A DNA stretch of 64,000 nucleotides from Anaeramoeba flamelloides (taxonomy: Eukaryota > Metamonada > Anaeramoebidae), in assembly GCA_027625915.1 (NCBI GenBank), contig JANTQA010000010.1, forward strand, positions 2,098,282 to 2,162,281, written 5' to 3'. Below are positions 9,856 to 20,173 of the stretch, piece after piece. A program made the position numbers and the translations under genes. A model generated the notes under the pieces. That model searched no databases. It was not told the DNA's origin and saw nothing but the letters and a program-made list of their open reading frames with translations. How positions within the stretch are numbered: the stretch's first letter is position 1; each line of letters begins with the position of its first letter.

Positions 9856-11805
9856 ATGTCTTTTGATTTCACAAAAGCCAAATTAAAAAGAACAAGACAA
9901 AATAAAAAAATTATTTCATTTTATTCTTTTTTAGATCTCTCAAAGCGAACGAAAATAAAAATGTTTATTATCAATTGGTTTCGGAGTAACACTTCCAAAG
10001 GGCTTGACGAGTATAAGAATAAAAATTATGAGAAAGCACAGGAATTTTTTTTGAATGCGTTAAAAGATGATGAAAACGATGGCAAGGCAAGGTTTTATTT
10101 AGCAAGAATGCTCTACCTCAAAAAGAAACGAAACGACATTGCTAAGGATCACTTAAAGATCATTTTAAGGCACGATCCCAGTGATCAGGCTGCCAATTTT
10201 ATGCTGGGTGACATTTATTATTCTGAAGGAGAATTAGACGAGGCGTCTGTTTATTATAAGCAAATAACGTCCGACAACAGAATCTATTATCAGGCCATCT
10301 TCAATTTAGGGTTAATTGATCAGCAGCAAGGGAGACTCGATGCAGCAGCGAAACGGTTTCGTAAAGTAACGAAAAAGAGTCCAGATAACACAAACGCATA
10401 TTACAACTTGGGGTGCATCTACGAATTAAAAGGCAACACCCAATTAGCGAAAAGGTACTACAAGTTAGCGCTAAACACAGAAAAGGGACTAAACGATCCA
10501 GACTTAATCTACAATTATGCAATGCTTCTGTCTGACGAAGGCAATTATAATCTTTCATATAAGTTACTTTTACGAGGAAGATCACTTTGCCCAGAGGATT
10601 TAGACATCCAAAAATCGATTACATTTATTTTAAAAAGACGCAAAAAGAGGCTCAAGCAATTTGAGCTATTAACGAGAAAAATCGAATTGCCACAAAAGAA
10701 GAAGAAGAAGAAGAACGATCTTCAACAAAACAAAAAGAATTCCAAATCGACACAAGGCTATTATCCCGAAAAAATAGGCCTCTTAGATCTATCAGAATTT
10801 GTTTTAGAGACCGGCAAGGAAATGGATATCGTTTTAAATGTGATCAAAGGAAGCCATTTTTGTTGGGAGCTGAGAATCAAATTACCAACGCAAATCAATA
10901 TCGAGCAATTCCAATCCTTATGCAAGGCATTCAAAAAAAATAAAACAATTCACGTTCTAACCATTAGAGGCACAAAGCTGAACAGCGAATGCTTTTATCT
11001 CTTAAAGTCCTTATTAAGCGCCAACAATTCGCTATTCGAGATTCACGCCGAATGGATGTCTGGCATGAATCTGGACGACATCGATTCCATTCAGCGGGTA
11101 TTGCAAAAGAACAGAAGCAACTTTGGTGATCTGAAATACGACATCTCACGCCTTTTATTAGAACAGGCGTGCGCCGATCAACAGATTTGTGGCATTGCTG
11201 TCCATTCCGATCTCATCAAAATAAGATGCAAAAAAAATTGGGAAGAGATTTATTATTCGTTAGAAAATTTTTCCAAGCATGAAATCGAAAAATTTATTTT
11301 GTGGATCTATGCTGATTTGTTTGCAAATAGCAATACAATTTCAAAAATTTTTAAAAAATTAAACATCAAAAAGCCTGGGAATTATACAGACGATATCAAC
11401 AGTTTGTTAAATGATAACCCCGGAAGAAACTTTTTCATTGAGTCTGTAGAAACAAATTATGGGGTGCACAAATTTTTCTTATACGCGAGAACAAATTGGT
11501 TTAGAATGATTTACCACACTGGCCGCTATAAACCAAAGGGTGTTGAAGACCCCTGGAAGTTGGACCAATCAACATTAAAATATTTGGTTCACTTCTTATA
11601 CACAGAATCTTTTCCAAAAACAAAAAACTCAATCGCCAATATTTTATTAATCATTGACCAATTAGAATCCTTTTCGGAATCATTTGGGTTGACAGGAAAT
11701 ACCTTTATTAAAAAATTGGATAAACTTAAAAAACTTGTCAATTATAATGCTCTTGTTTCAAAGAATAAATCAAAAAGAAAAAATGTAAAAAGGAGACGCA
11801 AATAA
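9856..11805 (+). CDS. TPR, leucine-rich and tandem BTB/POZ domain protein
   Basis: A single-exon protein of 649 residues. Residues ~49-255 form about six tetratricopeptide repeats, for example ANFMLGDIYYSEGELDEASV and AYYNLGCIYELKGNTQLAKR. A Lys-rich linker (~262-300) comes next, then a leucine-rich-like stretch (~308-425: LDLSEFVL, IHVLTIRGTKL, SLFEIHAEW). Two BTB-like segments follow: a shorter one around 445-510 (VHSDLIKIRC, then FSKHEIEKFILWIYADLF) and a clearer one around 512-620 (VHKFFLYARTNWFRMI at ~537, then YLVHFLYTESF). The tail (633-649) is strongly basic and could be a nuclear signal. TPR and BTB domains are protein-interaction modules; BTB proteins often dimerise or act as cullin-3 adaptors, but no specific partner is shown here. 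Met36 (9961) is an alternative start, since the first 35 residues lie outside any domain. Confidence 0.85.
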   Translation: MSFDFTKAKLKRTRQNKKIISFYSFLDLSKRTKIKMFIINWFRSNTSKGLDEYKNKNYEKAQEFFLNALKDDENDGKARFYLARMLYLKKKRNDIAKDHLKIILRHDPSDQAANFMLGDIYYSEGELDEASVYYKQITSDNRIYYQAIFNLGLIDQQQGRLDAAAKRFRKVTKKSPDNTNAYYNLGCIYELKGNTQLAKRYYKLALNTEKGLNDPDLIYNYAMLLSDEGNYNLSYKLLLRGRSLCPEDLDIQKSITFILKRRKKRLKQFELLTRKIELPQKKKKKKNDLQQNKKNSKSTQGYYPEKIGLLDLSEFVLETGKEMDIVLNVIKGSHFCWELRIKLPTQINIEQFQSLCKAFKKNKTIHVLTIRGTKLNSECFYLLKSLLSANNSLFEIHAEWMSGMNLDDIDSIQRVLQKNRSNFGDLKYDISRLLLEQACADQQICGIAVHSDLIKIRCKKNWEEIYYSLENFSKHEIEKFILWIYADLFANSNTISKIFKKLNIKKPGNYTDDINSLLNDNPGRNFFIESVETNYGVHKFFLYARTNWFRMIYHTGRYKPKGVEDPWKLDQSTLKYLVHFLYTESFPKTKNSIANILLIIDQLESFSESFGLTGNTFIKKLDKLKKLVNYNALVSKNKSKRKNVKRRRK

Positions 11806-12555
11806 TAATAATAATGATTCTTTTTTTTTGTTTTTGCTTTATTTTTCTATTTCTAATTCTTTTTTCTTCTTTAATTCTAGTGAGTGGATAATGTATGACG
11901 TTTTATATATTTGATAAAAGGATTTAAAAGGGGTTCTTGTTAGAATTTTTACTAAAAGATCTCTAAACTTTTTTGAAAACGATTTTTTTTTTTTTAAATT
12001 TTTTATATTTTAAAATGTTTTTTTTTTTTATGATCACATTTATATTTTGTATAAAATATTCTTTTAATAAATAATCCTAATAATTAAATCACATTGATAT
12101 ATTAAACTCTAATTACCTGGTTTCCCTCATTGAAAGATATTTTTTTAAAAGACTATTTTCTTTAAAATATATGTATATATATAATTATTGTTTTTTTTCA
12201 GCTTCCATCTTAACTATTTAATATTGATCGGTTGGTTTTTTTTTAAGCTTACAATGCCTTAATATTTCTCTCATGTTGAGAAATTAAAAAAAAAGAATAA
12301 TTGAGAATAAAATGAAGAAAAGACGTTTAGAAAATACGACATTTTTTGAAATATAAAATTTTTTAATGTAAAGAAAAGTTGTGAAGAAACAATAAAACCC
12401 CTTGAAAAATAAATATTTTTTTGAGTTTGTAAATTTTTTTTTTTATTTAATGATCTAAATGATCAGTTTTTTTTTAATAGTCAATTAGATCAAGAGTTCA
12501 AAAAAAATTTCTCCATGAGATACAAAAATAAGAATCAGGTCAAAAATATTTATTA
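11806..12555. other. 3' flank and AT-rich intergenic sequence
   Basis: An (AAT)n run directly follows the stop codon, then T-rich sequence that may hold the poly(A) site. Nothing else was recognised before the element starting at 12556. Confidence 0.45.
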
Positions 12556-13731
12556 GAGGTTTTGATGATAACATGATTATGACACAATAAAGTTACAAAA
12601 ATCGCGATAATTTCCATCAAATCGAGATAATATCAGAAAATCGCGATAATTCTATAAAATCGCGATAAATGCCTAAATATCGCGATTAAAAGTTAATCGC
12701 GATAAAATAGTTGATGTTTTTTTTGGGCTAATTTAGCAATATTTTGAATAAAGAATTTTTTTTGATCAAAAACCAGATTAGGTGAAAAAAAGTCATTCTT
12801 TGAAAAAACAACAAAAAAGATTCTTGATCCAATCAGGGATCAGATCCAAGAGTTTTATTGTGCTTTCATTTTGTTTGGTTGACAAACCTATCGATCCTTT
12901 AAGATCAACAACAATAAGAAATAAATATTTTTTCAGTTAATTGTTGTGTTGTAAATTGAGTTGAATAAAAGACCTTCTAAAACAACCAACCCTTTGTCCG
13001 TTTTTTAAAGAATGTGTTCTTGGGTTAAAAGATTTTCAATATTCTCAGAAAGCTAAAAGGGGTTGGTAAACTTTTCATAAACTTTCACAACATCCTTGTC
13101 AGATGATCACCAATTATTAAGATTTTTTATAGATTTGTCTTCTTGTTCTTTTTCTTCTTTGAGCGTCTTTGTATTGGACAGAAAACACAATTAGAGCTTA
13201 GAGGTTTTTGTTTGATCGGACACAATAAGAAAGAAAACTATTCTTTATTCTTTTTTGCTATTTAAATTGTGAAGGTAACAACTCCATTGGAAGAAAATAC
13301 ATCTATCCTATATTCAATTATATTGTTGGAATGGGTAATTATTAGTTTGATCATTAACTTTGGTTGAGATTTTATATTTTGTTAAAAAAAAAAATGAAAA
13401 GAATAAAATTTTTTTCCACAACAAACCAAACTCAATCCCTTTTTAAAGTTTTCTGTCTTTCAAAACTTTCAAACACTTAAAGACAGTCCACAACCCGTAC
13501 AAACACTTTCTGACATTTATGAAAGGGGAAAGTGTTGTAAAAGTCTCAAGACTTTGTTAAAGTTAAGATTTTTTAAGGTAATCTCAAAAAAATAATTTTT
13601 CATTTTTTCGCGATAATGTGAATATCGCCATAATGTTGAATATCGCGATAAAGTTGGACTAATCACGATTTTTAATAATATCACGATTTTATTGTTAATA
13701 TCATGATAATATATGTTATCATCAAAACCTC
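12556..13731. mobile_element. 1176 bp TIR element with clustered TCGCGA motifs
   Basis: TA flanks both ends (12554-12555 and 13732-13733). The left end is GAGGTTTTGATGATAACAT and the right end is its inverted match, ATGTTATCATCAAAACCTC. Just inside each end is a cluster of about six copies of ATCGCGAT or one-base variants (12600-12705 and 13605-13700). The other elements in the window lack such clusters. The ~900 bp centre has no open frame long enough for a transposase. Paired terminal and repeated subterminal motifs are typical of DNA transposons whose transposase binds several sites; that role is inferred. Confidence 0.8.
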
Positions 13732-13832
13732 TATTATTTATAATTAAATTTTCCTTTTTTAAAAGAAAAAATTTAGAATATATTTAAAATTAATAAATAA
13801 TTCAATAAATTTTACGGTTTGTTGTTCCGATA

Positions 13833-14028
13833 CAGTCAGTTTCACCTTTAAGGCACAAACTTACAACTAAATTTAAAGTATAAAAAAATTTCAAATTATG
13901 GATCAAAATTTAGAATATTGTTTTTCACAAAGTAGGTTACTATGATAGAAAATTTGTGCTTTAATTTGGAATTTAGATTGTGTCTTAATTTTCATCAAAA
14001 GTTTATTTCTTAAAAGAGGAACTGGTTG
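13833..14028. mobile_element. Palindromic MITE family B, decayed copy
   Basis: It starts CAGTCAGTTTCACCTTTAAG after TA and ends with the decayed inverted copy ...CTTAAAAGAGGAACTGG. The length, ~196 bp, matches the intact copies at 15442, 23477 and 24682. Confidence 0.65.
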
Positions 14029-14118
14029 AAATAAACCCCTTTCCAAAATCTTGGACAGAATCAAAATAAAAAAATGGTAAAAAAAAGATTTAATTTTTTA
14101 TATTTTTTTAAAATATAA

Positions 14119-14321
14119 CAGAGTCAGTTCGACTTTTGAGATACAAACCTTAAATGAAAATTAAGGCATAAAAAAATCTCAAATTAGAATACAAAATTCA
14201 GATTCTAGCAAAAAAATTTGACTTTTAAAATATTCCAAAAAATGTGCAAAAAATTGGAAAATTTTTTTTGTACTTTAAATTTCGTTGAAAGTTTGTGCCT
14301 TTTTGGTAGAATTAATGTATT
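14119..14321. mobile_element. Palindromic MITE family B, decayed copy
   Basis: The left arm (GAGTCAGTTCGACTTTTGAG) and the right arm (TTCGTTGAAAGTTTGTGCCT) match the family B arms with several changes. The centre keeps the family's ATTCTAGCAAA and AAAATGTGC blocks. Confidence 0.6.
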
Positions 14322-15441
14322 AAATCATGTTAAAGTTGCAAATTATATATACTCTCATAGGTAAGAAAACTAAATTGTATTTAAAATACTTCTAATTACT
14401 ATAATCAAATGGTTCTTTTGACTACTCTTTGAATTAGGAGGCATAAATTTTGTCACTTCAAACATCTCTCTTTAACAGATTAAGAGATCTTGAGTACTTG
14501 GCCCTTACCAATAGAGTCTATACTCTTATTTGTAATTATTTATGTTCAAATTGCAGAAAAAAATATAAATGAAAAAAAAATGAAAACCTGTATTAAAAAA
14601 TGATTAACAGAGTCAAAAAATGCATTGGTTATTTTGTTTAAATTTCATAAAAAATTATTTATTGATCAAACCATTAGATACCATAAACTAATTGTATGTG
14701 GTTTTTCTATTGAACTATCCCAACTTTAAGTTTATATCAATCATTGAATAAAAAAAGCACCGATCTAACCTAATAGATTATGTAATTGGAAACAAAAGAA
14801 ATAAAAACAAATCAGAAAATACACAAAAAGGTTTAAAGATTTGCAAAAATAAAGAATATTTACATAATTAGAGATTTTTTTATGTTGTTATTCTTTCAAT
14901 TATTTTAACCAAATCTATTTTTTTTTTTTTGATTTTTATTAATTTAGAAACCAATGATTGAATGAAAATAATAATGCAATCCAATGATTTAAATCCTAAT
15001 TCTTTCGATATTTTCTTTTTTTAAAATAAATAAAAAGCCAATAAACCATGTAAGGGGGGAAATAACACCGATACTTGATTCGATACAAAATTACTAATTA
15101 TATGAAATAATAAATTTTTTCAGAGAATTCTACTCGATATCTCTAAAGAAAATTTCCCCTTTGAAATTTCTTTTAAAACGTTCTTTAATTTAATTTGGTT
15201 TTGAAATTTTGATAATATTTAATAAAATTTGAGGAATTTTTCTGAATAATACTCAAAATACCAAGTTGTTTTTTCTAATATATTTTTAACAAAATTTCAA
15301 TTCAATTGTGGCTTCAATTATCGAAAATATTGCTTTGATTTTATTACCTTTTCGAACATCCCGAGTACAGTACGGGAACTAAATTGCATTAATACTCTTA
15401 ATAAATCACCTTAAGTATTGTATAAAAAGTCAAAATATTTA

Positions 15442-15638
15442 CAGTCAGTTCCACTTTTAAGACACAAAGTCTGAAAGAAATTTAAGGCACAAAAACAATC
15501 TCAAATTAAGGCACAAAATTCAAATTCTAGTAAATTAATTTGTTTAAAATAAAATTTCCAAAAAATGTGCTTTAATTTGGGATTTTTATGTGACTTAAAT
15601 TTCGTTCAAAGTTTGTGTCTTAAAAGTGTAACTGACTG
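15442..15638. mobile_element. Palindromic MITE family B, copy of 197 bp
   Basis: TA stands on both sides (15440-15441 and 15639-15640). The left arm starts CAGTCAGTTCCACTTTTAAG and the right arm ends CTTAAAAGTGTAACTGACTG. The arms pair over ~80 bp, leaving a short AT-rich centre. TA targets and CAGT ends are hallmarks of the Tc1/mariner superfamily. There is no coding capacity. Confidence 0.85.
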
Positions 15639-17590
15639 TATTAAGAGTAAAAATAATTAATTATTTTTTGTTGTGTTTACAAATTGTGCCAATCATTTAT
15701 TTATATTCAAATTTTTTATTTGTTTTTTATTCTTAATTCATCAAGAAAAAAATTGTAGTTTATTTTTTTTTTTTATTTTTTGAGAATATTTAGTACAACT
15801 TTTTTACTGGGACCTGCTTGTAAGTTGAAGTTTTGAAATCTAATTTCCTTTAAACACATTATTTTTAGTTGTCTCACATTTTCTTAAAAAGTAAACTAAA
15901 ATTAAAATTAATTAAAAATCGGTGTTAAATCCTTTTTAACTCTAATTCTATGATTACATCATATTTTTAATATGAATTTTTGAGAATTTAAAAAAAATCA
16001 AACATGAACAGAAAAGAAATAAAATGAGTCATAGTGTTTGGGGATAGTATATTTTTGAGGGTGGGTGTGGGTGATTTGATAACTCTAATTAGATTCGAAA
16101 GGGATTTAATTCAGATTAGTGTATTGGGGTGAAGATAGTTTTTGAAATTCGGGAAATATTAAGAAAATTAATTAAATTTTCTTTTAATTTCATAAATTGA
16201 AAAAAAGTTAATGATAAAAATATGAACTTTTGATATCTACTAACTAATAATAAAAACAATTGATTTTTTTTATTTTTTAACTTTTATTGTTTGGATTTAT
16301 TTTTTTTTTTTTGGAATTTGAGATAAATATGGAAAAAATTTTTATCTAAAATGTATTTTTATTTAAATTTACTTTAAATTCATCTATTATTCCTTTAAAA
16401 AAAACTAAAAATATCTAAAAATAAACATTATATCGCCATTTAAAAATAAAAATAATAATGAAATGAAATTTTTATGAAGGTATTTATTAAATTCCAATAA
16501 ATAAAGAAAATAGGAAATAATGGCGTTGAAAGGTTATCCATGATAGTAACCAAAAACTTTTTTATTGTACATTTTTATTACAATAATTTTTTTTGTTTGT
16601 TTTTTGTTTTTTCATAACTTTTACTGATGTTTATTTTTTCTCAAGCATAACAATTGAGTGGAAATTTATTCTTTTGTATTTCCAAAAATAACCATACTTT
16701 GGTACATATATAAAACATTTACATTCCAACTTTTAAATGTTTTTGGTTAAATTTTCAATAAAAATATCCTTGAAATTATATGGTAGCATATATTGAGATC
16801 GCGTGTTCTTTTGTTATATCTTCTTTTAAAAACCCAATCAATTTTCATCAAAATTCATTTTATTTTTACAAAAGTTTCCTTTAAAATGTCCCAAATAAAT
16901 ATCATTTTCGAACAGTTGCAATAAAGTTATATTATTATTATATGTCTTTTTTTCTTAATTCGGCTGTGAATGAATATAGTTTATTTTTGTTTATAAAGGT
17001 AAATTAAAATAGTTTTCTCAAGTTAAGCATTTAATTTATAATATTTCTTTATTTGTTTCTTGGTCAGAAATTCTCAACTCTTTTTTAATATCAAAATATG
17101 AGATAATGTGGCTAAGGTTGTTAAAATCATTTCAAAAAAGTATTAAAAAAAAAAAAGGATTTTCAAAAGTTTCTAAATAACTATTGATAAACTTTTTAAA
17201 ATTCCAAATATTGAACCAGTCATTTTTAAATTACGAAAACTTTTATTTTTTTTTTTTTTTAATGATTTTGTCAGAATTAAAAATTTTTTAAGGTTTTTTC
17301 TGCAATAAAGTGAAAATATTTTTAAAAAAAGTGCATTTTTCTACCTATTCCAACCCCTACACTACATTTAAAGGTCCACACTTCACTTTATTAAAACAGA
17401 AAATATTGGAAAAGTTTAAATTCTAATAAAGTTTTAACTTTATTAAAATCAAAAAGTTTCAAAAAGTGGCCAAAAAAGTCCCCACTTTTTGAAAACAGCA
17501 TAAATAGTTAAAAACTTTTTTCATCTAACTTTTTTAAAACTCCTTTAAATTGAAAATCAAAAATTCACAAATAGTTGGGAAAGAAGAATA

Positions 17591-18454
17591 ACCATTGTGA
17601 AAAAAATTGGGTCATTAAAAAAAATTGGGTCAGTAAAAAATTTGTTTTCGTTTTTTAAATAGTAAATATTAGCAAAATGATTTTTGATCAAACTAAAATT
17701 TTATGAACAAATCTTACATTTAAGAAAAACCAAAGTCACTATCAATAATAATTTTCAAAGGTAAAATTAAATTGTTGCATTTTAACCTTTTAGAATTACT
17801 GTGGAACTCTAAAAAACAAAAATTGAATTTTAATTGTCAACTTTACTAAAAATGTTGATTTTTTTTATTAGATTACATTCCTAGATCTAGTTAATCATTG
17901 TTTGGGAAGACCAAAAATTAATAACAGTTTTAAATTAAGGTTTGTATAAGGGGATTTTAAGAATTTAAATGGTTTCTGAAATCTTGGATATTTCGGTATT
18001 TTGAAGTTTTGATTGTAAACATTAGTGGAAAACAATCTCTTTCGAAAAAACATCTTTTTTGGAAGATTTTATAATTCAATTTGATTTAAAAGGTTATTTA
18101 AGATTAACCGTGATAAATTTGCGTTCATTAACAATGATAAATATCTTATTGAATTAATAGATTTTAATATTTCCTATTAAATATTTCTCTTATTTTTAGT
18201 AAAGTTGATAATTAAAAGTCAATTTTTGTTTTTTAGACTTCCACAGTAATTCTAAAACGTTAAAATGCAACAATTTAATTTTACCTTTGAAAATTATTAT
18301 TGATAGTGACTTTGGTTTTTATTAAATGTAAGATTTGTTCATAAAATTTTACTTTGATCAAAAATCATTTTGCTAATATTTACTATTTAAAAAACGAAAA
18401 CAAATTTTTTACTGACCCAATTTTTTTTAATGACCCCAATTTTTTTCACAATGA
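17591..18454. mobile_element. Foldback MITE family A, copy 2 (~864 bp)
   Basis: It is in the same orientation as copy 1 and very similar to it, including the central strings GTTTGGGAAGACCAAAAATT and AACCGTGATAAATTTGCG. It carries both ends of the inverted repeat complete with TTGGGTCATT, of which copy 1 lacks part at its right end. Confidence 0.85.
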
Positions 18455-18610
18455 TAAATAAAATAAAAAATTAAATAAATTTATTTCAATGTGCATTTTT
18501 TAAAAAAAAATAATAAAAAATTAAAATAAATATTTTTTTCAAAAAAGAGGTAATTATTAAAAAAAAAAACAATGAAAAGGACAGAAAGAGGGTGTATATA
18601 ATAACAGGTT

Positions 18611-19832
18611 TTAGTTCAAATTGGTGACCATCTGCTGTATATCTGTTCCATTTTTTAATAATTTAGAGATAATTTGCTTGAAAATCAAAAGTTGGCTCTT
18701 TAAAATTTGATTTGTTTTGCAATTTTCTTGCTTTGTTTTGAATTCTTGAAGTCTCTTTTGGTAATGGTTATTCATTTTTTGGTAATTTTCTTTGGTGTTT
18801 TTTTTTTCGATCTGAAGTTGTGTGTGTAAATTTTCAATACACTTAATCTTTTCGGCCAAAGAGTTTATAAAAATGGAATTTATTTTTTGAAGATCTGACA
18901 ATACTTCATCCTTGGGGTTGTAATTTAATTTCATTTGGTTGGTATATATATTGATGTATTGAATGCAAAATTGAAAAAATTCTTTGATTGACAATATTTC
19001 GAAATTTATTTCTTGGTTTGTTTCGTCCTTCAGCAAATTGTTAAGAATATTCTGCTCGCTTGTACTTGGCTTTTCTTGGCTGGGTTTATTTTTTTGGTTT
19101 TTATTAAGGGAACTGTTGTTCTTCTTATTCTTTTTCAAATGTCTTTTTTTGTTTTCCACAGTTCTTTGGTCTACTCCTTTCATTTTTTTCAGCTTTATTA
19201 TCTTTTTATTGTTCTTTTTCTGGGGCCTCTGCTTGAGCTCCCTTGCCTGCTCATTTTGTTTCACTACTTGTTTCTCAGAAGAACTTGATTTGGAATTGTT
19301 GGCATATCCCTTGTTTTTTGATTTGTTCAGAGATCCAGAAATCTTTGATTCATTTTCAGAATTTTCCAAGATATTCTGAGACAGTATCTGAACAGCCCTT
19401 GAGTAATTTATAAACCCATCGGGTTTGTTTTGTGTTTCTCCCATGAAACAATTGTTTGGTTGAATATTATTTTTTTCATCGCTGGTGCTTGTTAAAACAG
19501 CATTTTTTTCAAACGTAAGATCATCCTCACTATCAACAAAATTAAATGAACTTGAAGAACCTTCAGTTGAAAGGTTATACTCACCATTGTTTATTGTAGT
19601 CATTTTGTCGACTTGGGATCCGTAAAAACTCGTTTGATCAGTGTTTTTAAAATCATCAAAATCTTGGTTTTTCATTTCTCGGAAAATACATTGAATTCCT
19701 CTTCCTTCTTTAAATCGGAGTGGGATACACCAACACTGAAATCGTATTTTGATACCATTTTTTGTTCGGAAGACACACTGCGTACTTGCAGATCCTGATT
19801 GTGATCTTTTTGAAATTTGTGAAAACAAATTC

Positions 19833-19868
<36 letters not shown>

Positions 19869-20173
19869 GTTTGTGGGATTTTATTTTAGTGTACAAGTCA
19901 AAAAAAAAACAAAAACAGAAAGTACGGGAATTTTCAAGATTCTTACTTTAAAGTTTTTTCAAGAACAATCTGCTTCAGGGTTTTGACTAAGTTTGGGATC
20001 AAGTATCGGTCAAGCTTCCGATGAATATCAAATAAATGGGAGAATTTTCGGTTGTATTTGAACCAGTCTTGATTTATTTTAAATAAGCAAACTGGTCTTT
20101 TTGATTTTTTAACTCTCTTTAAGTGGTTGCTCAGTTTTTTGTTTCCAAAATCCAAAAAAAGTTCTGGTTCCAT
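18611..20173 (-). CDS. Lys/Asn-rich coiled-coil protein, at least two exons
   Basis: The product is not recognised. Exon 1 (20173 down to 19947) starts MEPELFLDFGNKKLSNHLKR and ends at a GTAAGAATC donor. A ~170 bp intron follows; its A-run (T on the plus strand, ~19833-19867) is unusual. A CAG acceptor before 19777 keeps phase and continues VSSEQKMVSKYDFSVGVSHS... to about 19672. From there the protein continues in the neighbouring frame from MKNQDFDDFKNTDQTSFYGS to the TAA at 18611, with Ser-rich, Lys/Asn-rich (~150-240) and C-terminal coiled-coil parts (EKIKCIENLHTQLQIEKKNT). One extra A in the AAA run near 19674 would connect the two frames, so either an assembly indel or a second start at that Met explains the break. 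Overall length would be about 460 residues. Function is unknown. Confidence 0.6.

Larger units (their letters stand above)
13732..17590. other. Gene-free AT-rich stretch with decayed MITEs
   Basis: Besides the palindromic family B copies listed separately, a G-run cluster (GAGGGTGGGTGTGGGTG at ~16057-16073, with GGGG at 16040) stands out in very AT-rich surroundings. Segment 17290-17400 resembles, in reverse complement, the inner part of the left arm of the 28097 element. No gene was seen. Confidence 0.5.
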
